A stretch of DNA of 64,000 nt from Pseudodesulfovibrio aespoeensis Aspo-2. GTDB taxonomy: Bacteria > Desulfobacterota > Desulfovibrionia > Desulfovibrionales > Desulfovibrionaceae. The notes beneath the pieces are model-generated. The model saw only the letters and a list, made by a program, of their open reading frames with translations, was not told where the DNA came from and searched no databases. The DNA is taken from assembly GCF_000176915.2 (NCBI RefSeq), contig NC_014844.1:3565110-3629109 (forward strand), in the 5' to 3' direction. Below are positions 17,568 through 26,552 of the stretch, in pieces (the stretch's first letter is position 1; each line of letters starts with the position of its first letter). The position numbers were made by a program, and so were the translations under genes.

Positions 17568-18065
17568 ATGAGCAAGACCATGAAGAATCTGAAAGACGCC
17601 TTTGCCGGAGAATCCCAGGCCAACCGCAAATACCTCGCCTATGCCGAAAGGGCCGATGTTGACGGCAAGCCCGGGGTGGCCAAGCTCTTCCGCGCCGCAG
17701 CCGCTGCCGAGACCATCCACGCCCACGCCCACCTGCGCCTGATGAAGGGCATCGGCACCACCGAGGAGAACCTCAAGGACGCCATCGAGGGCGAAACCTA
17801 CGAGTTCAAATCCATGTATCCCGACATGATGGAGGACGCCAAGGCCGAAGGCGAAAACGCAGTGCTGCGCTATTTCGGCTTTGCCAACGAGGCCGAGAAG
17901 ATCCACGCCGAGCTGTACACCAAGGCCCTCAAGGCCGACACAGACGTGTTCGCAAACGCCGAATTCTACATCTGCTCCGTGTGCGGCCACACCACCAACG
18001 GCCAGCCCGAAGACAAATGTCCCATCTGCAACGCCGCGCCCAAGGCCTACCGCAAGGTTGACTAA
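17568..18065 (+). CDS. rbr: Rubrerythrin
   Basis: A 165-residue non-haem diiron peroxidase. The four-helix ferritin-like domain (1-125) has the iron ligands in AGESQANRKY (E15), AAETIHAHAH (E48, H51), EGETYEF and NEAEKIHAELY. The C-terminal rubredoxin domain has C136/C139 and C151/C154. It is shorter than the classic 190-aa rubrerythrin, as in the small Rbr subgroup. It reduces hydrogen peroxide in the cytoplasm of anaerobes with electrons from rubredoxin. The ATG has AAGGAG upstream, and a Fur/PerR-like site lies in its promoter region. It is monocistronic with its own terminator. Confidence 0.95.
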   Translation: MSKTMKNLKDAFAGESQANRKYLAYAERADVDGKPGVAKLFRAAAAAETIHAHAHLRLMKGIGTTEENLKDAIEGETYEFKSMYPDMMEDAKAEGENAVLRYFGFANEAEKIHAELYTKALKADTDVFANAEFYICSVCGHTTNGQPEDKCPICNAAPKAYRKVD

Positions 18066-18083
18066 CCCCCCTCCCCGAAAAGC

Positions 18084-18118
18084 AAAAGACCCCGCCTGAA
18101 ACAGGCGGGGTCTTTTTT
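18084..18118. terminator. Bidirectional terminator after rubrerythrin
   Basis: A perfect 15-bp stem (18084-18098 with 18102-18116) with A run before and T run after. It serves rubrerythrin on the plus strand and, less strongly, the converging LysR gene on the minus strand. Confidence 0.9.
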
Positions 18119-18166
18119 GTGTGGTTTGCGTGCTCGTTTTGTGTGGAGGTTGGACGGTCAAGCTCG

Positions 18167-19102
18167 TCAGGCTGTTTTCCGCCCGCTTTGCGCTTTTTCC
18201 GCTTGGCAGCCGCACAGGGGTGCGTCGCCCCACACGGCGGCCACCACCTCGGCCAGGGCGCGGACCAGGGGGTCCTCCGCACGGCACTTGGCGTAGACGA
18301 AATTGATGTTCAGGGAGAGATGCGGCCCGGCGTCGCAGATGATGGCGCTGCCCTCGCGCGCCATGGCGTCGGCGTCCGCCTGCTTGAGGATGGAGATGCC
18401 CCGGCCCGTGGCCACCAGCCTGCGGATGACATCCTCGCTGTCCACCTCCACATAGTCGGTCAGTTCCACATTCGCGCCGGTAAAGAGGTGGCCAAAGGCG
18501 ACCATGAACGGGCAGCCCATGTCCGGCTTGACCCAGGGCAAGGAGGCGAGCTGGTCCAGGGACTTGCCAGCGACCCTGTCGGCCCAGGCCGCCGGGGCCA
18601 CCACGCGTACCGGGATCTCGGCCAGCTTGATGGCTGTCACCTCGGGATAGCAGTTGTCGAAAAACGAGAACCCGGCGTCGAGTCTCCGGTCGCGCACATC
18701 CCTGAGAATGACGCCCGACGGGCCTTGCACCAGCTTGAGACGCAGGTGGGGATGGGCCTCGGCCATGCGCTCGGTCAGGTCGGCCACGCGCAGGAACTCC
18801 GGGTCGGTGTTCAGCCCGATGCCCAGCGTGCCGGTCAGGTCGCGGCTGAAAACCCTGGCCTGATTGAGCATGTCCTCGGCGGCCCGGACAATGACCTCGG
18901 CCTTGTCCTTCAGACCCCGCCCCGAATCGGTCAGCTGCATGCCGCGCGGCGTGCGCACGAACAGGGTCACCCCAAGCTCGCCCTCAAGGGCCTTGATATG
19001 GGCGCTGACCGCAGGCTGGCTGGCGTGGATGCGCTGGCCGGCCTTGGTCAGGTTGCCCTCGTCGGCCACGGCGATGAAGGTTCTCAACTGATAGAGTTCC
19101 AT
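18167..19102 (-). CDS. LysR-family transcriptional regulator (second of a pair)
   Basis: A 311-residue LTTR: MELYQLRTFIAVADEGNLTKAGQRIHASQPAVSAHIKALE (HTH, 1-60), then an effector domain. It ends in a short Cys/Lys extension (DAPLCGCQAEKAQSG) not seen in its paralogue at 16021. A 51-aa hydrophobic protein starts divergently 137 bp away (19239), so the shared spacer likely holds the LTTR site. Target and effector are unknown. The pair brackets rubrerythrin but no link to peroxide stress is visible. Confidence 0.93.
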   Translation of the reverse strand: MELYQLRTFIAVADEGNLTKAGQRIHASQPAVSAHIKALEGELGVTLFVRTPRGMQLTDSGRGLKDKAEVIVRAAEDMLNQARVFSRDLTGTLGIGLNTDPEFLRVADLTERMAEAHPHLRLKLVQGPSGVILRDVRDRRLDAGFSFFDNCYPEVTAIKLAEIPVRVVAPAAWADRVAGKSLDQLASLPWVKPDMGCPFMVAFGHLFTGANVELTDYVEVDSEDVIRRLVATGRGISILKQADADAMAREGSAIICDAGPHLSLNINFVYAKCRAEDPLVRALAEVVAAVWGDAPLCGCQAEKAQSGRKTA

Positions 19103-19238
19103 GAAGCCTTCCTACTGACATTTCCAGCGCGAAGCAATCCGGATTCGTTATGCCTTGGTTCACCCATTGCGATTGGACCCCGCCCCCCCACCGGCCTATG
19201 ACGGGAACATGAAGAACACCGTCCGCCAGGAGGCCGCC

Positions 19239-19394
19239 ATGACTCGTGACATCCCGCCTTTCGAATGGAAATACCTGTTCCTCCCCGAAGATGCCGACAG
19301 CGCGCCAGCCAGCCGTCTGGCCGGGGCGTGCAAGACCGCCCTGTGGCTCGGCGTGTCCATCCTCGTGGGCCTGGGCCTCGACCGCCTCTGCTGA
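19239..19394 (+). CDS. Small single-span membrane protein, divergent from LysR
   Basis: A 51-residue protein with an AGGAGG site 6 bases before the ATG at 19239. The N-terminal half is soluble (MTRDIPPFEWKYLFLPEDAD). The C-terminal half is a single membrane helix, TALWLGVSILVGLGLDRLC. An upstream in-frame ATG at 19209 lacks a good ribosome site. It lies just before the convergent asnB stop. It is the counterpart of the 58-aa protein next to the other LysR. The function is unknown. Confidence 0.6.
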   Translation: MTRDIPPFEWKYLFLPEDADSAPASRLAGACKTALWLGVSILVGLGLDRLC

Positions 19395-19407
19395 GTCCCG
19401 CTCCCCC

Positions 19408-21372
19408 TCACAGACCCGGTGTCCACCGCTCCAGCCATGCCTGGAACATGAGCAGGTTCCAGAGCCGGTATTGGTTGTCGCGCCTGCCGCTGGCGTGATC
19501 CGCCAGTTGCCGGGCCACCACTCCCTCATTGAACAGCCCCTGTCGCCTGAGCCGGTCCGGGGCCAGCAGCTCGGCAGCCCACGCCTTGAGCGGCCCGCGC
19601 AGCCACCGGTCCAGGGGCACGTCAAACCCGGCCTTGGGCCGGTCCACCAGGGCGCGCGGCACATAGTTGTCCAGCACCCGGCGCAAAATACGCTTGCCCT
19701 GGCCGCCAGCCACCAGCATGGACACGGGCAGCCGCCACGCGAACTCCGCCACCCGGTGGTCCAGATACGGCGCGCGCGACTCCAGGGACACGGCCATGGT
19801 GGCCCGGTCCACCTTGTGCAGGATGTCGCCGGGCAGATAGGTCGCGGTGTCCGCATACTGCATCCAGCGGGTAAAATCGCCCAGCTCCGGCATGTCGGGC
19901 CGGATTCCACGCCCGCCGCCCCCGCCGCCAGCCAGAACCTCCCCCGGCTTGTGCCAAGTGGAGACGAGCCGCCAGTACAGATCCTCGCGGTCAGCCGCAG
20001 GCAGGGCATCGGCCAGCTTGTGCGCCTTGAGCCCCGGCGTGCGGACCCTCGCCAGCCCAGGCACCGCTCTGCCAGCCACCCTGAACAGGGCGTCATACCC
20101 GCCGGGCGACAGGAGCCGCATTGCAGACCCCAGCGCGCCCCTGAGCCCCACGGGCAACCGGCTGACCCGATCCCAGATGGCCGGCCCGCTGACGTGGCGG
20201 TTGTAGCCCGCAAACAGCTCGTCCCCGCCGTCGCCGGTCAGGCAGACCGTGACATGGCTGCGCGTCAGCCGCGAAACCATGCAGGTGGGCAGTTGCGAGG
20301 CGTCGGAAAACGGCTCGTCATAGATGTTTGGCAGGGCGTCCACCAGCCCCAGCACATCCGCCGGGGTGACGAAAAGCGCGGTGTGCTCGGTGCCCAGATG
20401 GGCGGCCACCCGCGCCGCGTCCGCCGACTCGTCATAATTGGCGTCGGAAAATCCTATGGTGAAGCTTCTGACAGGCCGGGACGACTCCGCCTGCATCAGG
20501 GCCGTGACCAGCGACGAGTCCACCCCGCCGGAAAGCAGCGCCCCCAGCGGCACGTCCGAAACCATCTGCCCGGCCACCGCCCCGCGCAGCAGCGCCTCAA
20601 GCCGGTCCCGCGCCTCGTCCTCGCCGCCCCGGAAGGGATCGGCCAGGGCGCGCTCCACGGTCCGGCGCAGGGTCCAATAGGCCTCGGGCTCCGGCAGGGC
20701 CGCATCGCCGGGTCTGGCCTCCAGCAGATGACCGGGCAGCAGCTTGCGCGCATCCTTATAGATGGATCGCGGCGCAGGCACATATTGGCAGCGCAGGAAC
20801 AGGGCCAGGGATTCCATGTCCAGCCCGGCCTCGAACGCCGGATGCGCCCGCAACGCCTTGAGCTCCGAGGCAAAGACAAAAGCACGGCCCGCCATGCCAT
20901 AATACAGCGGCTTCTCGCCCATGCGGTCGCGGGCCAGGACCAGCACGCGCTCCGCGCCGTCCCACAGCCCCAAGGCGAACATGCCCACCGCGCGCCCCAG
21001 AGCCGCGCGCACGCCCCATACCTGACACGCAGCCAGCAGCACCTCGGTGTCCGAATCCCCGCGCCATGGCAGATGCGACCCCTCCACCCCATCCAGTTCG
21101 CGCCGCAGCTCCCGATAATTGTACAACTCGCCGTTGTAGGTCAGCACGAACCGGCCATCCCGGCTGGCCATGGGCTGCGCCCCGGCCTCGGACACATCGA
21201 TGATGGCCAGCCTGCGATGCCCAAGGCCAAGCCCGACCGCCGGGTCCGCATACTCGCCAAACCCGTCCGGGCCGCGATGGGCCAGGGCCAAAGCCATGCG
21301 CCCGGCCAGCCGACGCGCGCCCTGCGCATCGCCCGCCAGGCCAGGGTCCAGAAAACCGATGATTCCACACAT
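19408..21372 (-). CDS. asnB: Asparagine synthetase, glutamine-hydrolysing
   Basis: A 654-residue class II glutamine amidotransferase fused to an ATP-pyrophosphatase domain. The catalytic Cys2 follows the initiator in MCGIIGF. Glutaminase residues are RGPDG (33-37) and NGELYN (80-85). The synthetase P loop is LSGGVDSS (280-287). It converts aspartate to asparagine, or amidates a sugar-acid in polysaccharide loci; the 640-aa length is common to both. Before the 21.7 kb island inserted, it would have followed the glycosyltransferase cluster at 29.3 kb on the same strand, so an envelope-polysaccharide role is possible. Confidence 0.92.
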   Translation of the reverse strand: MCGIIGFLDPGLAGDAQGARRLAGRMALALAHRGPDGFGEYADPAVGLGLGHRRLAIIDVSEAGAQPMASRDGRFVLTYNGELYNYRELRRELDGVEGSHLPWRGDSDTEVLLAACQVWGVRAALGRAVGMFALGLWDGAERVLVLARDRMGEKPLYYGMAGRAFVFASELKALRAHPAFEAGLDMESLALFLRCQYVPAPRSIYKDARKLLPGHLLEARPGDAALPEPEAYWTLRRTVERALADPFRGGEDEARDRLEALLRGAVAGQMVSDVPLGALLSGGVDSSLVTALMQAESSRPVRSFTIGFSDANYDESADAARVAAHLGTEHTALFVTPADVLGLVDALPNIYDEPFSDASQLPTCMVSRLTRSHVTVCLTGDGGDELFAGYNRHVSGPAIWDRVSRLPVGLRGALGSAMRLLSPGGYDALFRVAGRAVPGLARVRTPGLKAHKLADALPAADREDLYWRLVSTWHKPGEVLAGGGGGGRGIRPDMPELGDFTRWMQYADTATYLPGDILHKVDRATMAVSLESRAPYLDHRVAEFAWRLPVSMLVAGGQGKRILRRVLDNYVPRALVDRPKAGFDVPLDRWLRGPLKAWAAELLAPDRLRRQGLFNEGVVARQLADHASGRRDNQYRLWNLLMFQAWLERWTPGL

Positions 21373-21416
21373 GCCCTGTGTCTATCAGCCCCCAAGCCAC
21401 CAGGGCAAATGGTTTT

Positions 21417-21490
21417 GCCTCCGGCGGCCAGGGGGGAAGGGGAGAGGGAAACCCTTTGAAAAGGGTTCTCCCTCTCCCCTTCCCCCCTGG
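21417..21490. repeat. Large GC hairpin, dispersed repeat copy 1
   Basis: A near-perfect long palindrome (21428-21490) with G-rich and C-rich arms and an inner AACCCTTT/AAAGGGTT stem. The left arm, from GCCTCCGGCGGCCAGG, is nearly identical to the arm of the hairpin at 47862-47947, so this is a dispersed intergenic repeat of the genome. It lies just upstream of asnB. Confidence 0.8.
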
Positions 21491-22255
21491 ACCCCCCATC
21501 CCTTGTCCCTTCCCAAACTTTTTGGCGCTCCGCTCCGCGGAGAGGGCGTGGCTGCGCGCAAAGGCAACCTTTTTCACTTTTTGACAAGAAGAGGATCGTC
21601 TTATGCGCACGGCAGGCCCCTACGCCGCCATCAAGTCCTTCCTTTGCCCTGCACCCTTCCAGGCGGCGTAGAACCAACAAGTTTTGAAAAGGGGGTCCGG
21701 GGGGAAAACTTTTTCCAAAAAGACCCACCGCGTATTCAAGAAGTGAGTCCCTACCGTGTTATCCTAACATGGCGGGGACTTACTTCTGGTGATTCTCGGC
21801 GATTGCAGACGATTTCTGGTGATTTTGGAACGAAATCAACACATTTTTTCACACACGCCCAGAAAGAATAGTCTTTATATTTGAATAGTTTATAGCAAAA
21901 AAACCAAGCCGCGTCAACATGAGTATAGCGCTGGCTTCCAGAATACTTCGCGTGTCTGCAGCATGCTAGAGCCCCGGTCCACAACCATTCCGAAGAGAAG
22001 ACTCGGAACGTCTTGTTTTTCGGCAGAGCGGCAATGATTTGATTTTATTTGTCTATTTTGTTTCGGCGTGTCCTTTGTGCATGAAGAATGACCTAGCATT
22101 TTGACCCGGCTTCAGCAAGGGGGCTGTTTTGAGTTGGCATTATCCTCAGGCTGTGATGAGGTATCAGGATTGCCCTGGAAAGGCGGCATAGCCCATGAAT
22201 CTGTCTACCAAAAAATCGTCGCCCAGTGGCCCGAAGAGCCGAGGTCACTTCTCCT
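21491..22255. other. Gene-free left flank and left end of the island
   Basis: No convincing gene. It contains an inverted repeat CTACGCCGCC (21620-21629) / GGCGGCGTAG (21662-21671), the half-palindrome at 21696-21714, and then a shift to AT-rich DNA. In the AT-rich part, TTCTGGTGATT occurs twice, 30 bp apart (21784 and 21814). An 81-codon frame at 22101-22346 runs over the terminator and the end of the converging gene and is not supported. Confidence 0.5.
21696..21714 (+). repeat. Left arm of a split palindrome (probable attL side of the island)
   Basis: TCCGGGGGGAAAACTTTT is the reverse complement of the segment that ends the island at 29310-29328 (one C longer there). It is also identical to 51318-51335, beside the integrase remnant. 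Joined, the two arms would form one terminator-like hairpin. The short core TTCCAAAA next to it recurs in direct orientation near 29305-29313 as TTCCCAAAA. Confidence 0.5.
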
Positions 22256-22278
22256 CAAAAACAGAGCCTTGGCTCTGT
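22256..22278 (-). terminator. Terminator of the ATPase/DUF3883 gene
   Basis: The ACAGAGCC/GGCTCTGT stem (22261-22268 with 22271-22278) has a 2-nt loop and is followed on the minus strand by TTTTT. It lies 16 bases after the stop of the large gene. Confidence 0.8.
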
Positions 22279-22293
22279 CGCCTTGCCCCTCCC

Positions 22294-25200
22294 TCACGAT
22301 AGGGGGATTTCTTGTGCTATCTGACTCCACCCATGATCAAATGTAAATGTTTTTGCACGTGAGGCTGGGTCTTGGATTCGAAGGATGCGCGTTTTCTCAT
22401 GGTTTGTCGCGTACTCGACCACGTACAGCCAATACGCCATTCCGCATTCGCGTGCAAAGTTAAACTGGGTGCGCGAAAGCCCAACCGGGTGGTCTGCTAG
22501 GCTTCCTGTCATTGACTTTACCTCAACCCAACGGATTGGCTCGCCATCGCTGCCGATTTCATAAAGATCGAATCCGGGATTGCCTGGAGGTGTTCGGCGA
22601 AGCGCAGGCTCGATCTGGATGATTTGTTCGATGGCCTGTTCCTCAATCTTCATGCGCATCGCATGATCGAGTCCATCTGGGTCAGCGGGCTCCGCGTCTG
22701 GATGAGCACCCACATATGAAATAAAGGGATGTCCACCGGCGTGACCGGATGACCTGCTTCCGCCATTGCCTCTCGCATTCCGGTCTTTCTCCCCAACGCT
22801 GTCGCCTGCGGGCCTTGATTCGCCACGAGTATGTCTGTCAGCTTTACTCTGTCCTGTTGCTGCGTCGTCGCCCCCGACCGGACCATGCGTTCCGCGCCCA
22901 GTTGAACGATTCTTTGAATTCTCGTCGCCATTACTGCCGAACGTTTTGGCCAGGTCGTCAGCTTCACCGGCTCCAAAATTACCAGTGCTGTCAACATCCT
23001 CCTCGTAGGGTGTCACAGTCCCTTGGTTATCTTCTTCGTTCTCGCCATCTGTTTCACCTGATGGCTGACTGATGCCGAGGCGAGACGCCAAGTCAGAAAC
23101 GTTGGTGAGGCCATGCTTCTTCAGCAGGTCAAGCACCGCAGGGTCTATGCCGGCCTCTTTTGCGAGTTGATCAATAATTGGAGGCTTGAAGGGGATTTTG
23201 GACAACAGAAATGAGTTGGGCTTCCACCCGAGAAAGTCAAATACGACTGATTCAGACAGCTGCAACTCTGCAGCTGCATCAGGCACCCATCGTTCCGAGT
23301 TCAATTGACGTATGAAGGCGGCGGGGAACTCTTTTTGGTAGTTTCCATAATGTGTCCATGTGTATTTGCCTTCAAAGAGGCCTTCCCCACGTCGTTCTGC
23401 AAGGTCTCCGAGACTCTCCCAAATAAGCAGTGCCCGGTGGACACGCTCTTCCCTCGCCAATGTCGGCATCGTTTTCAACAACGCGTCGAAGCCTTGGAGA
23501 TTCCAATCTGTAACGCGGTCATTGATGCGAGATGTGTCTTCATGTCCAGCTTGCCGTCGGAGTTCTTGGCGCTCCTCCCGAGTCAATGAGTTAGGTGCTT
23601 CAACCGGGCGGGGGTAACGAAGCGCGCCACAAGCCTCAAGCAACTCGCGTATGTTTTCCCCTCGCAGGCAGAAATATGAATCGTCGACAATCTGAATGCC
23701 AGGCACACCTGCAAAAAGTTGCTTCAACCGTTCCGTGGCGAGGTAGGTTTCACTCGGCTTGCCATACCCTTCTGACCTTACACTGCCGACCTCTACGATT
23801 TTCACGAAAGCGGTTTCTCGCAGTCCGGAGAGAAGCTTCTGCCTCTGGGCCTTGGAATCCGTTTCGAAGGCAGCAAGGATGCGCTCAATGTCAGTGACAT
23901 ACTCCGTGTCGCCGACGACCACCTCCGATTGGTCATATTTTGGCTTCACATTCCAGATGATATCATCAACCAAGTCTGGTTCTGTGATTCCCAGCGAAAG
24001 CAAAAAATTCCGCGACTCCATCGTGGAGCAGACCGCATTGCGAATCGTCGGAAAACCTGTTTCTGAGCCACTGGGCAAGAAGGCTGTCGGTTTGCCATTC
24101 TCCCTCGCAACGATGTGGCTGCCATCGGCAAGACGGAGCAGGGGGATTGTGTCGAGGTATCGCCGTAACGCGGTTTCTTGTTCGCTCAAGAACTGGTACA
24201 ATAGCACGATCCATTCGTCAGCCTGAGCCTCCAAGAACTCTCGGCTGAGGCGTGAGACGATTTTTGCTGGCGTGACTTCTTCAATTTCGAGTTCGCGCAT
24301 GAGATATTTGCGAATTTCTGGCGCTTTGTCCTCCGTGATGTCACCGGAGAGCCAAGCAGCACCTTCTATGTCGAAAAGCACAGCCACATGCCCAGGTGAA
24401 AACAATTCGCGAAGTTCTTGGGTTCGAGCTAGCTTTGCCTGCCCCGCTGCCACGTACCCCCCTCCGAACCGGGGGAGCAGCGCCTCATCAAGGAATGCTT
24501 GTCGAACAGCCTCAAAAAATGGGGCGAACATCGAGTCTTTGAACCCTTGTCGGTCGAGGGGGAGGCATCGTAAAGTGGAGGTGTCTAGCATCGACTTCTC
24601 ACGAAACCATCTTATTGCATCAACCACAAGGGCTGCGGTTTCCTCAACCAAGTGCTGATTCCAAGGTTCGCCTTGCCGGATGTTGTCCCTGCTGGGCGTC
24701 GTCAGGTAAGGCCCTTGCACCAGAAAACCCAAATTGGTCGACACCACGGTTGGGAAAAAAACGACCAGAGGCGAAGTCGGCACTGGCCGCACCGACCATT
24801 GGCCGGGCTCGTCACCGTCAGCCTCGACGGAGAAGGCCACTTCAACACTGCCCCCCATTGCGCCATCAGCAAGAAAGACATCTCGCCGGAATACGATCCA
24901 ATTTTGGTCAACGTCAGCTTGGCCGCTCTCCTGGCCGATCACGGTGATTTTCTGGACGTCCGGCGCGAGGAAAGTCGGTTGACTGCGCAGGTAGATTCCC
25001 GAGGCCCCTCCGGGGGCATTCCAGGATATTTCATTGATGTGCCGCAAAAAGAGCAAAGAGCTTGGCCCAAGGCGTTTGAATCCTTCAGTGATTTCATGCA
25101 GCGCAGTCGTGTCTTCTGGCTTCAGCGGCAATATGATCCGTGTCTCTTCCGGCTTGAGCTCCAACCGGTCTGCGCGCCTTGGTTGCACATAGTTTTCGAC

Positions 25201-25650
25201 GGTGAAGTCCTCCAGACCGGAGTGGATTTCTGGACGGTCAGTGAATGTGTAAACGGATTTGAAGCCAATGCCAAAGCGGCCAACGGATGACCTGTCTTTG
25301 GTGCTTTCCGCAATGCCACAAACGCCACGGACGTCTGCTTCATTAAATGATGCCCCGAAATGTGACAAGGTCAGGCTTTCCGATGTCAAATCAAAGGTGA
25401 TACCCCTAGTACCATCCCAGGTGCCTCGTCGGCCGAGGGCATCCTCCGCATTTTGAAGGAGCTCAAAGATGAAGTGTGTGCGATCATCGTAGCGGTCCGC
25501 CAGCAGAATCCGCCCGTATCGGGCGATGTCCGTGCCGTAAAGCTCACGATTTTTCTCACGAATAGCCTCGTAGTTGGATGTCACTGTCGATTCTCCGACT
25601 TGCGGTTTGATGTGCTCTTCTGTGTCCACGTCAAAGTCCGTTACCACCAT
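22294..25650 (-). CDS. GHKL (sacsin-type) ATPase with C-terminal DUF3883 nuclease-like domain
   Basis: An 1118-residue protein. Residues 40-250 form a GHKL/Hsp90-type ATPase of the sacsin subgroup. The N box FELLQNAEDA (62-71) gives the Mg ligand; the usual D-x-G is replaced by HFGASFNEADV (97-107); the G2 loop is GRFGIGFKSVYTF (124-136). A long central region (250-860) is unassigned. A low-complexity charged linker spans about 870-990. The C terminus (about 995-1118) is DUF3883, the NO VEIN C-terminal domain, with a PD-(D/E)xK-like pattern: NPGFDLYEI (D1028) and WVEVKSMTG (E1043, K1045). This order is that of plant NO VEIN and of many bacterial defence-island proteins. ATP-driven conformational change coupled to nucleic-acid cleavage is inferred. 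It is a single gene with its own terminator, beside recombinases. Confidence 0.85.
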   Translation of the reverse strand: MVVTDFDVDTEEHIKPQVGESTVTSNYEAIREKNRELYGTDIARYGRILLADRYDDRTHFIFELLQNAEDALGRRGTWDGTRGITFDLTSESLTLSHFGASFNEADVRGVCGIAESTKDRSSVGRFGIGFKSVYTFTDRPEIHSGLEDFTVENYVQPRRADRLELKPEETRIILPLKPEDTTALHEITEGFKRLGPSSLLFLRHINEISWNAPGGASGIYLRSQPTFLAPDVQKITVIGQESGQADVDQNWIVFRRDVFLADGAMGGSVEVAFSVEADGDEPGQWSVRPVPTSPLVVFFPTVVSTNLGFLVQGPYLTTPSRDNIRQGEPWNQHLVEETAALVVDAIRWFREKSMLDTSTLRCLPLDRQGFKDSMFAPFFEAVRQAFLDEALLPRFGGGYVAAGQAKLARTQELRELFSPGHVAVLFDIEGAAWLSGDITEDKAPEIRKYLMRELEIEEVTPAKIVSRLSREFLEAQADEWIVLLYQFLSEQETALRRYLDTIPLLRLADGSHIVARENGKPTAFLPSGSETGFPTIRNAVCSTMESRNFLLSLGITEPDLVDDIIWNVKPKYDQSEVVVGDTEYVTDIERILAAFETDSKAQRQKLLSGLRETAFVKIVEVGSVRSEGYGKPSETYLATERLKQLFAGVPGIQIVDDSYFCLRGENIRELLEACGALRYPRPVEAPNSLTREERQELRRQAGHEDTSRINDRVTDWNLQGFDALLKTMPTLAREERVHRALLIWESLGDLAERRGEGLFEGKYTWTHYGNYQKEFPAAFIRQLNSERWVPDAAAELQLSESVVFDFLGWKPNSFLLSKIPFKPPIIDQLAKEAGIDPAVLDLLKKHGLTNVSDLASRLGISQPSGETDGENEEDNQGTVTPYEEDVDSTGNFGAGEADDLAKTFGSNGDENSKNRSTGRGTHGPVGGDDAATGQSKADRHTRGESRPAGDSVGEKDRNARGNGGSRSSGHAGGHPFISYVGAHPDAEPADPDGLDHAMRMKIEEQAIEQIIQIEPALRRTPPGNPGFDLYEIGSDGEPIRWVEVKSMTGSLADHPVGLSRTQFNFARECGMAYWLYVVEYATNHEKTRILRIQDPASRAKTFTFDHGWSQIAQEIPLS

Positions 25651-26552
25651 ACTGACTGGCCTTTATAAACGCCAGCGAATCAATCAGAGTTGTTACAAAT
25701 CTTCCACGTGTACGCGGGGGGGATAATCCCGGGCCTAGAGCTCGCTCATCCCATTACCTCAAACTTGGTTAGCTAGGCGAAATCGCAAACTACAATCAAT
25801 TTTTATAAACCAACTAGTTGATTTATGTGCAGCCGATTACGATCGAGCATGGCATCAATCCCTTGAGCTGGAACCGCCTCCGCCATCCCTCTCGCCGTCG
25901 CCTGCGTGGATGACGACGTAAGCAAAGCCGAGATGGCAAGGCCGACCGGCCAGAGCCGGTCGCCCGAATGGCCTGGCCTTGCTGTCTCGGCTGCTTGCGT
26001 CACGCTCGCGGATAAATCGGCGGGAGGGGCAAATATCCTTTTGCCGGAGCTTGCGCGTTGGTCTGGGGGCGTCATATGGTGGGGTATATCCGTTGGATAA
26101 GTCGGTCACCAAAAGGAGGTATGACGCAACCAAGGCGCGTTCATAAGTTTTGACGAAGTCTAAACTGATGAACGCTTATAGTGGCACTAACATGCCGTAA
26201 CACCAAGCACTTCGCTGCCGTTCATTTCCAAACGGCACAGTTTCACATCCAAACGCCAGGCTGAAGCACAGCACCCCCGCCGGACAAACGGTAGATGTCT
26301 ATAAATCTGCCGTTGTCGAAATTCCCCCACGGCCACCGCTTTATGCGCAGGACGAACGAGCCTGCGTGGTGGCAACCCTTATTGAATGGATTCTCAGGAT
26401 TTTTCCTTCTGTGGGAAACGGACATTGATTTGTCCCGTGTCGGTTGTTGTGTGGCGCACTTGCGCCATAGGCAGGTCATTTCCCGGCAAACGGGGAAGGT
26501 CCGACCTGCTTTGTCCCGGGACGTTGCCCCGAACTTCAGGAAGGAGATCCAT
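25651..26552. other. 900-bp gene-free region between the ATPase gene and the first recombinase
   Basis: It probably holds the promoters of the leftward ATPase and rightward recombinase genes. Features seen: an AACTAGTT palindrome near 25812; an orphan AAAAGGAGGT site at about 26111 followed by a ten-codon frame; a small GGCGC/GCGCC hairpin near 26453; and an in-frame extension upstream of the recombinase ATG that lacks a ribosome site. No real gene is supported. Confidence 0.4.

Noticed and set aside
22101..22346. 81-codon frame at the left of the island
   Set aside because: It crosses the terminator and the 3' end of the converging ATPase gene and lacks a good ribosome site.
25803..26133. 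Leftward frames of about 90 codons upstream of the ATPase gene
   Set aside because: Two overlapping frames with no ribosome site, and neither product resembles a protein family.
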